NCBI RefSeq assembly: GCF_029873635.1
Contig: NC_080418.1
Span: 16,019,388 to 16,083,387 of the forward strand
Direction: 5' to 3'
Length of the DNA: 64,000 nucleotides
Origin: Malania oleifera
Taxonomy: Eukaryota; Streptophyta; Magnoliopsida; Santalales; Ximeniaceae
Shown: in pieces, positions 24,205 through 35,261 of the stretch
Position numbering within the stretch: position 1 is the first letter of the stretch
How the letters are laid out: the number at the start of each line of letters is the position of its first letter
Made by a program: the position numbers and the translations under genes
Notes under the pieces: generated by a model
What the model saw: the letters and a program-made list of their open reading frames with translations, nothing else
Database searches by the model: none
Told to the model about the DNA's origin: nothing

Positions 24205-27128
24205 AATTTCTCTTGGAAGGTTTTGGATCTATATTGTAGATCTTGTTTTGTTGTCCCTTTTTTTTAATGATGTTCTGTTATCACATGACTTTGTAACTCT
24301 CGTTCTCTTATTGAAGGAATCAATGTTTCATTTGAGGAAACGCCCTGTTGATTTTTTGTGATTTTCTTGTTGCCAGCTTGTTTGCTTGATTGCTGATAAA
24401 ATGCGTTCTAAGAATGTGTACCTAGGTTTTAATTATGTGGGCGAAAGGTAAAAACCCTAATATTGTGTTTAGAGCATGTGTTTTAGGTTCTTGGGCGTGG
24501 ATTTGTGAGTGCTTAGAGGAAATTCAATTAAAATATGTGATGAATATTGAATATTGTCTAAATTTAAACAAATTCAAATCTTGGGTTTGAAATCTAAGTT
24601 TCCCAAAAGTAGGTCAGCCCACTTAGCTGAATTTTTCTTTTACTTTTGAAATAAAAATGATATGAATTAATGAAGTATGATCTTCTCAACAAACAAATGG
24701 GACTTCAGAGTGTAAGCTATATTTAATTTTTACACGGAGATTTGATTGGATTTGCTTGAGAGCTTACTAGTATAGTGGGAAAATGGTGCAGGATTTTAGA
24801 GAAAAGTGCACTGCTTTCTATTCGGACTTTAAATTTTTGCTGAAGTTTTAAACTGTAAAAATAATAGCTAATGACTAGGGGCCCTCATCATGGTTATTTC
24901 CAAATAATTTTGTCCTCCAAATGCTATATGATCATGAGCAAAGATTTTCATCCTTTGTCCAGGAAATGGTCTGTCCTAAGATCCATTTCCAGAGTTTTGC
25001 CCTTTTTTTTTTTTGGCTGGTTTATTCAAAGAGCTTTTGGAGGTGGAAACACAACAATCTTTTCCCTTCACAAATTTCAATTTAAATAATTCTCCATTAA
25101 TGCTTCAAATGGGAATATGAATGTTGCTTTAATGTTATTTTATGCTGAAAAAGTGCTACACACAGCTTTGGTGTTGCACTGCTGCTGAAGTGAAAGACAT
25201 TGGGAAGGTTGGAGATTAAGTGAACATAGTGAGGCGAATGTGATCTGAAAAAATATAATCATTTTGGTCTATCTTCCCGTGGTAACTGTTCATTTCTTGC
25301 ACTGGGCATGCTTCAAGGGGAAAAGTCAAAAGTGGTTCTGTTAGAGCATTTATTTATTTATTTATTTTTTAAATGCTAACAAAGCAATTTCTATTTGGTG
25401 GTGTGTTTTAGGTTCAATGGTGGCAATTTTGTGACAACCAAAATCTCTGTTTCCAGGGTTATGGACAATGGAGTGTGCTTAATGTAATATTCTATGGAGC
25501 AAGTGTTTATCAGCCAGCCTTCAAGTCTTTCAAAACTCATCCTCATGATTATGATAATTGTTATTGTCATCTCACTGTTAATTACGATCACATAATTCAG
25601 GAATAAGTTTTAGAAATTAAAGTGGAAACTAAAGCTACCAGTTCCCCAAAGGATTGATTTGGGTGCAAAGGGCTTGGTTTTAAAATTGGTGGGGAGCAAA
25701 ATTCTGAAATTTATAAACACAACTTGTGTGGTGCGACACAGTACTGGAGCCAAATGAAATATATACTTATTCTTGTGATTTTTAACACGCAAGATCAGAC
25801 TCTGCGGTTGTCTTTGTGGATCTTCAGTGATTGATTCAAAGTTCATGGATGTGGTAAGATGCTTAGATCTTTCACCTCTTTCAATTACTGGATATGATTT
25901 TTGTTTTTTTTTGGAATCGTTTGAAGCATTGGTGAAACACAAGATTTTGCTGTGTTTTGCAGGTTATTTATGAAATCTTACCATCTGTTTTCTTTTAGAA
26001 CTAAATCAACAAATGGAAGGAAATGTTCTAATTTTCTATGCTTGAGTTCTCCCCTTGAACGGTACAATTTTATTTGTTTGCTATGTTCCATTTGTTATTT
26101 TTGGAAATCCTGCTCTAAATTTGGACTCAAAGTACAACAATTTTTTATTAGGCAAGTCAGAGTGTATGAGATACAAATCCAAAAAAAACAATAAAAAAGT
26201 ATGCGAGACAATTAGTCAAGTTGATTTGAGGTGGGAGAATGGAAAGCTCTTGTTGTCTCTAATAACTAGGACCCATGCCTGATCATGCACAAACTGGTGA
26301 ACATGCCTTTAAATATGTGCTCAAAATATTTTGATATTTTTTTGGCAAAGGATCTTCACCTTGGTTTTTTAAAAATTATATAGCCAACACATTTAAAATT
26401 TTTTTTTTTTTAACCAGACAAGTCTAGTACCTCAAGGTCGTTTATTCAAAAGACTATATCTTTTCTTTTAGTAAAGCACCCAAAGAGCCTTCCGTTTTTT
26501 GGGTAAGCGTATTCAAAAAACTTTATCTGACCCAAAAGCAGCAATATTATTTGAATTCTTTAATTTCCCATTTGAACTTTTTTCTACTAAGTTTATACTA
26601 GAGTATGAGTTGGTTCTCCTTCTGATGGAACATGGGCCAGTTGCAGATTTAAAATGAATAAAGATTTATTTTGGTTGTTTAGTATGCAATGGAACTCAAC
26701 ACCAATCATGTGCATGGAATTGTTAACAGTAATGAACGAACTAAAAGCCTTTTGCCAATTGAATATGTGTGGACAATCTTTGTTTATGAAAGAAACAAAG
26801 AGTGAAAAAGAGAAAGAGTACAAAAAAGAAAGAGATGCCAAGCAAGAGTAGCTTTTCTTCATGCCTTTTTTTTTCTTTTGTTTAAAAAAATTTCTCTTTT
26901 TCTTTTGGGTGAGTGGAAATGGATCATGTTTAAGCCTAGATGTTTGATCCCAACTGTGCAGTACTACTGCAGTATCACCAACAAAATGCCTTAGCACAAG
27001 CATGCTAGTAGCTAGCGCATACCTTTATTTCCTTTTTATCTTATATCAATCACATGTGATGTCTTTGAACCCTTGTTGAATTGCAGCCAGAGAAGGGAAA
27101 GAAAAAAAGAGGGGTAAAATTTTAAAAA
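24205..27128. other. Intergenic DNA between H4 and the receptor gene
   Basis: Low-copy, AT-rich DNA. Open frames such as 25610-25942 (-), 26055-26282 (+) and 26593-27003 (-) show no recognisable domain and contain low-complexity Lys/Ser runs. No transposon ends or RNA gene were identified. The last few hundred bases presumably hold the promoter of the gene at 27129. Confidence 0.5.
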
Positions 27129-30100
27129 ATGAGGCCCTTTCTTAATTATGGTGTCCAATTTTTTTCAATTGTTCTTATGTTTTTGGCTTGTTTTGCCAAT
27201 AGCGATCTTGAAATTCTGTTGAAGCTCAAGTCCACCATGGTGGAAGCAACAAGAGGTTTAAGAGTATTGGAGGACTGGGTACATTCGTTGTCTCCATCTG
27301 CACACTGCTCTTTCTCGGGAGTTTCATGTGACAATGACTCTCGAGTGATCGCTCTCAATGTATCTTATCTTCCTCTCTTTGGTTCAATTCCTCCTGAGGT
27401 TGGGCTGTTGAAAAAGCTTGTTAATCTTACATTAGCCTCCAACAATCTCACTGGGATACTACCTGTGGAGATGGCAAATCTAACATCTATCAAACTCCTC
27501 GACATCTCCAACAACAACTTAACTGGTCACTTCCCAGGAAACATTTTCGATGGAATGACACAACTCGAGATACTTAATGCCTACAACAATGACTTCATGG
27601 GGTTGCTTCCTATGGAGGTTGTGCAGTTGAAGAGGCTCAAGCATTTGGAGATGGGTGGGAATTACTTCTCTGGAGAGATTCCTTCCATTTACTCTGAAAT
27701 TCAGAGCTTGGAGTACTTGAGCTTGAGGGGAAATGGACTTACAGGCAGGGTCCCTGCCAGTTTGGCCAAGTTGATGAACCTCCAAGAATTGTACCTTGGC
27801 TACTTCAATGCTTATGAAGGTGGTATACCGCCTGAGTTTGGATTTTTGAGATTGTTGCGAGTCCTTGACATGGGAAACTGTAGCCTCTCTGGTGAGATTC
27901 CTGCAAGTCTAGGCAATTTGGAGAAATTAGAACATTTGTTTCTCCAAATAAATCGACTCTCGGGTCATATACCTGCGGAACTCTCTGGCCTGGTCAGCCT
28001 GAAATTTCTTGATCTCTCAATCAATGAACTCACTGGTGAGTTACCAGGAAGCTTCTCAAGGCTCAATAACCTGATGTTGATCAATCTGTTTCAGAACCAC
28101 CTGCAAGGTCGAATCCCCTCATTTGTTGGTGACATTTCGAATCTTGAAATACTGCAAGTGTGGGAGAATAATTTCACGTTTGAACTACCAAAAAATCTTG
28201 GCAGCAATGGGAAGCTAGTCTGGCTTGATGTTTCTTCTAATCGCCTCTCGGGTGCTATACCTCAAGACCTGTGCAAAAGCAGGAGATTGGAGGGTCTAAT
28301 TTTGATGATAAATTTCTTCCATGGATCCATTCCAGAAGTACTTGGTGACTGTAAGTCATTGGTGAGGCTGCGAATGAAGAAGAATTTACTTAGTGGAACT
28401 ATTCCTCCAGCAATCTTCAACCTGCCATTAGTAGAGATACTTGAGCTGAATGATAACTGCTTCACTGGTGAGCTTCCTTCAAAGACTTCAGGTGACAAGC
28501 TCAGCTTTCTTACAGTGTCTAACAATTTGATCAATGGAAGAATTCCACCAGCTATTGGGAATTTAACAAAGTTACAGACTCTATCCCTTGAAATGAACAG
28601 ATTCTCTGGTGAAATTCCAAAGGAGATCTTTGATTTAAAGACGTTGATTAGGATCAACATTAGTGTCAACAACATTAGCGGAGAAATTCCAACTGCAATC
28701 TTCCACTGTTCCTCTTTAGGCTCCATTGATTTTAGTAGGAACAATCTACACGGAAAAATCCCAAAAGGGATTGCTCAACTTGAGATCTTGAACACACTCA
28801 ATTTGTCAAAGAACCAATTCAGTGGACACGTCCCGATTGATGAGATCAAATCAATGACAAGCCTCACTACTCTTGATCTTTCCCACAATAACTTCTCTGG
28901 TACAATTCCAAACACTGGGCAGTTTCTGGTCTTCAATGAAAGCTCCTTTACTGGCAATCCCGACCTCCTTTACTTGCACAATCCTTCTTCCTCATTGATG
29001 TCGAATCCAGCTCAAGCATCAGGAAAAAAGTGGCAGACAACAAAATGGCGCAATTTTTCATATCAGTTCATCATAATAATACTACTTGTTACTGCTGTGC
29101 TACTAGTGCTCACACTCACAGTTTATAACATCATTAGGAAACTGCTAATATCAAAAACTTGGAAGCTCACAGCATTCCAGCGACTTAGCTTCAGTGCTAG
29201 AGATGTGGTTGAATGCTTAAAAGAAGAGAACATTATTGCAACGGATGTTGCTGGGACTACCTATCATGGGTGCATGCCTAATGGTGTTCATGTTGTGATT
29301 AAACATATGGTGAAGCAATGCAGCAGGAGAAGCAATATCAATGACTTAATCCATGCCCTAGGAACGGTTCGACACCGAAACATCGTGAAATTTTTTGGGT
29401 ACATGTTAAATGAACACTCAAGCCTGCTGCTGTACGAGTACATTCCAAACGGGAGCTTGGGAGAGCTACTGCATGGGCCAATGGGCGTGCACTTGCAATG
29501 GGAGAGCAGGCGTCGGATAGCGATGGAAGTTGCACAGGGTCTTTCTTATCTTCACCATGACTGCTCAACTCCAATTACTCATGACAATTTGACATCAAAC
29601 AGCATATGGCTTGATTCCGACTTCAATGCTCATCTGGCTGATTTTGGGCTCACCATGTTCACACTTGCTGGCTCTCATGGATGCGTGATGCCAGGTTTGT
29701 TGTCCTATTATCCATTATCGCAAACTTTAATCAATCAAAAGGTCAAAAACAAACACATAGTACTAATTTTTGCTTTCATCTACTAATTAGCAAATAAAAA
29801 ACACATGGATTTCGTAAAAATGTCAGTGTGAGAATTTAAAAGAGTAGCATTTTTGGACCTTGAGATGACAGGTAATTCACCCATTGATATTTTTATTGTT
29901 TTGGTATTCTAGAAGTAGATGAAAAGAGCAATGTGTACAGCTTTGGTGTTGTGCTGCTGGAGCTGATCACGGGGCAAAAGCCTGTGGGAGGGGAGGTGGG
30001 AGATGAGGGGATGGATATAGTCAAGTGGGTCCAAAGAGCTACATCAGAGGCATCTGGGCCGTATGCAGCCTCAGCGGGGGCACTGGTGGACCCCAGGCTG

Positions 30101-30223
30101 AGTGGGTACCCACTGCCAGGTGTCATATCTGTGTTAAGGATAGCCATGATGTGCGTGGAGGAGGAGAGCTCGGCAAGGCCTACCATGAGGGAGGTTCTCC
30201 ACATGCTCACTGCATCACCTTAG
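27129..30223 (+). CDS. CLAVATA1-like LRR receptor kinase with degenerate kinase motifs
   Basis: Two exons, 27129-29694 and 29913-30223, joined across a GT-AG intron at a split Glu codon, give about 958 residues; CLV1 has 980. Order: signal peptide (about 1-25), LRR N-cap with CSFSGVSC, about 21 LRRs (about 70-600), transmembrane helix (about 647-668), kinase domain (about 695 to end). The ectodomain follows CLV1 closely. CLV1-class receptors sense CLE peptides at the plasma membrane to restrain meristem growth. Odd features: the glycine loop is [11 protein letters not shown] (704-714), with most glycines lost; the ATP-binding Lys725 (VVIK) and DFG (838-840) remain; the HRDVK motif is HDNLT (818-822), so the catalytic Asp is Asn820 and the partner Lys is Thr822. 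The activation segment is shortened, and YAYTLK-type residues are missing at the exon junction. The C-terminal LRR-cap cysteine pair is also absent. A pseudokinase or an early pseudogene; the long open frame favours the former. Confidence 0.88.
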
Positions 30224-31837
30224 GCTGCTCATACTGTGAGCTCAATAGCTAGGTAGTAAAGCAAATTGTAAGGTCTGTTAAGGAGAATGGTGATATATGT
30301 CATTTGCTGTTTCATTTTTTTTTTCTTAAGGTGTAATGAAATGTTTGGAAGGACTTATAATGTATGTAACTTTTCACTCAAATAAATTATTTTTTATTTG
30401 AATTGCTAAGAAAGTGTTAGATATTTTACTCCATAAAATTGATTTTATAAATCATCTGCATGAGCAACTTTTGCTTGAGCTCGTTTAGATTCGGTCTCAA
30501 TGGAAAAATCAAAGGAAGCACATAATAATGCATCTTTATAAACCAAGAACTACAAGATCATATCCCAAAATGAAAGAGATGATGGAGGCATTGTACTATT
30601 TGAGCCTTTATTTTGCCAAGCCCCTTTTGAGATGAGGCGACCCATTTGACATTGTATTTAAATTTTGAGTTGCATACACATGCACTTACTTTGTCATCAT
30701 TATTTTTTAAGTGCATAATAAGGAATAATAGATAAAAAATAATTATTCTTAAATTTTATTATGGAGATTTTTATATATTTTTTATTATATGTTAAATGAA
30801 ATAGTTAATAATGTATAAGGGATAACTATTCCTTTAATTTTTAAAAATTTAATTTTTTTTAATAATTAGCTATTATGTCGAATCAAACAAGTCGTAAATA
30901 TATATAATAGAAGAAAGGTTCGTCTATTTATGTTGGTTGCGTAATTGTGTGACTGCATGAGATCTTTTCCTTAATATGGTAAAAAAGTTGTGGCGCTTTC
31001 GTTTGACCAAAATCAAGGTCAAGGGACATGTGTTTTGATTGGTTCCTATTTATGACTCCCAATGTCATCCTATAATTATTAACGCTTTAAACATCTTAAA
31101 AAATAAGTATTTTTCGAGGAAGACATTTTTTTTAAATATTTATTTTAAAAAGTACATATAATAAGTAATTTTAAATTATTTCAAATAAATACATTTTTAG
31201 ATAAATAGTTTTTTTTTTTAAAAAAAACTTTTCTATAAATAATTTCAAATGATTCCTTAACTTGTATTTTATTGTAGTGGCTCTCTGTCTCTCTCTCTTT
31301 AAGAATAACCTTAATTACACATTTTATACGTAAGAATAAAATAAAATTGAGAAAATAAAATAAAATATATTATTTGATCTGATAATACCTTCTATTCAAA
31401 TTTTCATTTTATTTTATTTTATATCTTATTCTATTATCTAAACCAGACATACCTAATTTTAGCCTTTTCCAAAATTTCGTCAAAAGGTGCTAATTTTTTC
31501 TAAAGAATTTAAAATTTTATAGTCATTTCTCAAGTTTGATAAAATGGGTTTCATATGTGTTGGAGAAGTAGGTAATATCTTTTTTTCATTAATTTATGTC
31601 TTGTGCGTAGGAAAATGAATAAAAAACAAATAATAAATTGAATAAAGTAATGAGAACTACATGTGAGTCATAAATTGCTAGTCTCTTTCCTAAAGATAAC
31701 ATTACCTTTCTACATGTGGGCAAATTTTGCCTCCAAGATCAAACTCAACTTTATTTACAATAATCTCATTATATATTGTACAAGCACATTAACAAAAGGA
31801 TATTTATAATGATTAGTCTAGACATTAGATTATGTAA
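30224..31837. other. 3' flank of receptor gene and AT-rich spacer
   Basis: AATAAA-type polyadenylation signals occur near 30381, and no ORF of note is present. The stretch at about 30715-30850 (GGAATAATAG...GGGATAACTATTCC) resembles 40395-40530, which suggests a shared MITE-like repeat. The rest shows nothing identifiable. Confidence 0.45.
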
Positions 31838-32274
31838 TTTGTGGTATCTTTGGGAATTTTGGGAGGAGCTCGTGGTAGAATTAGAATGAGTGAATGTCAT
31901 GGTGATACATCAATATAGGGAAGACAATAGTGAGTCTGATTTTCTGTTTAAAGAAGGAGAAATGAGAAATAATGTAATTTACGAAGAACAATACCTCCTA
32001 TCACATTATCCGAAAGGTATCTTTCAGATGGATAGGTGGGGTCTCGTTTCCGTTCGTCGTTAGTTCAACTTTAGAGTTTCGTTTGGTGTATTTCATTTTG
32101 ATTTTGGTTGTTTTTATGTTTTTATCTCCTTTGTTAGTTATGTTTAATTTTGTTTGTCCTAATTTTGTTGGTTTGTTTTAACTTGTAACCACGGTATTCT
32201 TTCGCCAAAAGTGATGGTATATTAATAAATAAATGGAGGTGCCGCCCTCTTTTAACGAAAAAGAAAAGAAAAAA
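31838..32274 (+). mobile_element. 5'-truncated LINE copy (about 0.44 kb)
   Basis: It aligns with the 3' end of the LINE at 22749-23242: the WDFWEHL-type end of RNase H, then TTGTAACCACGGTATTC, AATAAATAAATGGAGGTG and an A-rich tail. The coding part is out of frame. Strong 5' truncation is typical of target-primed reverse transcription. Target duplications were not resolved. Confidence 0.78.
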
Positions 32275-32907
32275 GAAGATCAATACCTAAATAAAATTGG
32301 AGGGAAAAGAAGATGTAGTGGAAACAAGAAAAGAGAGACAATGATGTTAATATTGTACATGTTTAGTATATATATATAAGTAGTCTCTTACTTGTAAGAT
32401 ATTTCACTATATAAAGCTTATAATTTTCGTGTTAAAAGTTTAAGATTAGAATATTGAGAGGGGTATGAAGAAGTATGAGATGGGATATGAGTTTCTTTGT
32501 CATGCCCCGAATCCGGCAAGATCTAGGGTGCAATAATTTATAAATATTTTTAGAAAAAATAAGAAATAATAACATTAGAAGTAAATAAATCTCAAATATT
32601 TTTATTAACAGGGTACTAATTAACTTCATTACAAATGTATCTTAAATATCAAAATTATCATTCTTAAAAATTCTAAAATACACGAACATAATCCATATGC
32701 TAATTTTTATTCTAATTTGCTCTTTTTATTCCCGCTCATGTATTTGTTACGTTAGATTTCTAGAACGCTCTCTAAAATTATCTGTAATGTAAAATAATAT
32801 TTAGGATGAGATGACGCTCAATAAGTAAGAAAGATTATTATTAGTGTGTGGTCAAAATGATTTTTCACAGTATTACAATTTCGTAAAATAACATTTAATA
32901 CTGTAAC

Positions 32908-33738
32908 TAGGCCTGGCAAAACGGGTCATAACTCGTTGGGTCACCTGAACCCGTCTGTTTAAAACTAGTCCGGGTTTAAGAAAGTTAACCCATTTAATAA
33001 TTGGGTGGGTCACGGGTCAACTCGTTTATAAACTAGTTAAGTGGGTTTGGGCGGGTCACCCAACGTAATTTCAGTTCAGTGCTTATTCTCACACGCCTCA
33101 CCCTCACTGTTCACACTTCACAATCACACACACTTAAAAAAAAAAACCCTAAGGCTAAGTAAAGTTCCCCTTCCCAACTCCGTAACCCTAAGTCCCTAAC
33201 CCGCGCCGCGCCTCTCCACTCCAGTCTCCAGTCTCCTCGTCTGGCCGTCTGGGTCGTATCTGACCTCTCGGCTCTCAGCTCTCACTCTCTCCGTCTCTCA
33301 GATTCTCAATCAATCCTCTCCAGCTCTCCTCTCCAGTCCGACAGTCTTTCCTCTCCTCTGGTGACTAGTGCGCTGCTACGTGTCGCCGTGCCGGACCTAC
33401 CAGTCGTCGTCTCCTGCGAACGATCCACTCGGACCACTCCACACCTTGAGCAGATCGAGTCGTCGTCTCCTCCTGGTGCCACGGACCACTGCCACAAGCC
33501 TCAATCTCCCCCCCAGCTCCACAGACCACTTCTCCACACGTGTCAATCTCCCCCCCCATGTATTATGCATATTTAATATTTTTAGAGGTGTGTGTGTTTT
33601 TTTAATTTTACATTTTTTTAAAAATGTATTCATTAAAGGGATGTATTGTTTTTTACATTTTATGTTCTTTTTATTTAGACCTGGCCCGTTAGTGACCTGC
33701 CCAAACTCGGCCCGCCTGCCTGTTTTGCCAGGTCTGAG
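32908..33738. mobile_element. Non-autonomous hAT element (831 bp)
   Basis: Imperfect terminal inverted repeats sharing CCTGGCAAAAC (left GGCCTGGCAAAACGGG, right complement GACCTGGCAAAACAGG) are flanked by an 8-bp duplication, ACTGTAAC/TCTGTAAC (32900-32907 and 33739-33746). Removing it restores the LTR sequence seen at 3415 and 14450. The interior has CGGGTCA-type subterminal repeats and a CT/C-rich segment (33160-33560) resembling a 5' leader. No transposase is encoded, so it would need one supplied elsewhere. Confidence 0.82.
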
Positions 33739-33973
33739 TCTGTAACTTCAAAATCGCATTTAAAATAAAAGTAAATTTAAAAATTATTGCCTTTAATTTT
33801 TACCATCAACTATAGTAGTAAAATTTTATAACCATATATTGTAATTGTTAAATTAAACTTGTTAACTTTAAAGCGGTAACTATAATACTTAATTATATAT
33901 ATACACTTTCCTTTATGCTTTTCCTATTTAGGCCTATTAAAAATGGCCTTGTTCACATGCATGCGCGCACGCG

Positions 33974-34005
<32 letters not shown>

Positions 34006-34284
34006 TGATAGGGTTGTGCGGTTCGAAAACTAAACTTAGTTGGCTGACCGACCAAACTAAATCAAACAGTAAATTGTAAGTGAGATTTTCTCTATTAAGT
34101 CCTGATCTAGAACCAGGTGTGCACTCAGGAGAAATCCACTGTACTGTAAAACCATTCTGTAAACAGTGTGGGTACACTTTGATATCTTTAAACTTTAAAT
34201 TACGATACCAAACATTTATAACTTTGAACTTTCTTAACCATAAGAGTTTTTAAAGCATACTACTATGTAATTTATATAATTAGG

Positions 34285-34425
34285 TACATATCAAAACACT
34301 CACTGAAATAGTCGTCTAAGACTCATTTTCCAAACTAGTAAGCCCCTGGGCTAAAGTCCTGAGGATTGGGGCCGTCCAAAACTCATTTGCCCCTTTGCTC
34401 TGATACCAACAAATTTATTAAAACA
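34285..34425. other. Extra segment with a PBS-like motif inside solo LTR 4
   Basis: This stretch is absent from the homologous LTRs at 3041-11278 and 14086-16424. It ends with GCTCTGATACCA (about 34398-34409), the tRNA-iMet 3' sequence found next to 5' LTRs in this window. It may be a scrap of a retrotransposon leader, but its borders are uncertain. Confidence 0.35.
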
Positions 34426-34469
34426 AACATCATTCTATATATACTTTATACAATTAAAACAACATCATA

Positions 34470-34625
34470 AAAATTGTATATATAATTTATGCAATAAAAT
34501 GAACAATATCATAAAAATTGCTTATATAATTTGAACAACATCATAACAATTTTTATATATAATTTATGCAATAAAATGAACAACATGATAAAGATTTTAT
34601 ATATAATTTGTGCAATAAAATAATG
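34470..34625. repeat. Tandem repeat inside solo LTR 4
   Basis: About three imperfect units built from TATATAATTTATGCAATAAAATGA and AACATCATAAAAATT segments. The homologous position at 15055-15080 has a single copy, so the array expanded locally. Confidence 0.5.
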
Positions 34626-35079
34626 TCACGAAAATCTCATCTTTACCCATATTTTAATAGAACATGCAACATAATAAAAATAAACTCATGCTGCACAATG
34701 TTCGTGCTTAAAATATTTATTTTAAAAAAATATCATAATTTTGTAAATTGTCCCAAGAGAAATTAAAACATTAAAATTAAACTTGAGAATATTTTAATAT
34801 AATTAACATAATCTAACTTACTTACAAACTCAGTTATATTTTATTAAAAAGAACTAGTATAATCAAACTTACTTACCCTGACTTAATCTTGTGAAACGGT
34901 CACGACGAATTTTTAACTCTTAAAATGAGATTGGAAAGAGTGGAGGAATGAGAATTTTAAGTATATAAAAATTCTCTTTCTACCATTAATTCCTTCACTC
35001 AAATTTATTTTTCTTCCTTTAGAAATATTATCGTAAATGAAAATTAATTGATTTCCCAAATCAGTCAAAGAGGGGATGG

Positions 35080-35117
35080 TGCTAGAATCAATATATATAT
35101 ATATATATATATATATA
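35080..35117. repeat. (AT)n microsatellite
   Basis: An uninterrupted AT dinucleotide run of about 14 units in solo LTR 4. Similar TA runs occur at about 10430-10450, 12945-12963 and 38432-38467. Confidence 0.8.
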
Positions 35118-35261
35118 TCATGTCGTTCAAAAATATTATATATATATGTTCTTATATATACGTACTAACTGTGCCTACTCTGTTTATCCTATGAAATTTC
35201 ATTTTAACCCAACCAACCTCCAAGGAGCGACTGAGCCACAATGGTCTTTGATCACTCACTT

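Noticed and set aside
25610-25942. 110-codon minus-strand frame between the two host genes
   Set aside because: No domain, low-complexity Lys/Ser start, AT-rich composition, and no promoter or intron signals that I could support.
33361-33745. Overlapping frames rich in Pro/Ser/Arg
   Set aside because: They sit in the CT-rich interior of the hAT element, in several frames and on both strands, as expected from base composition.
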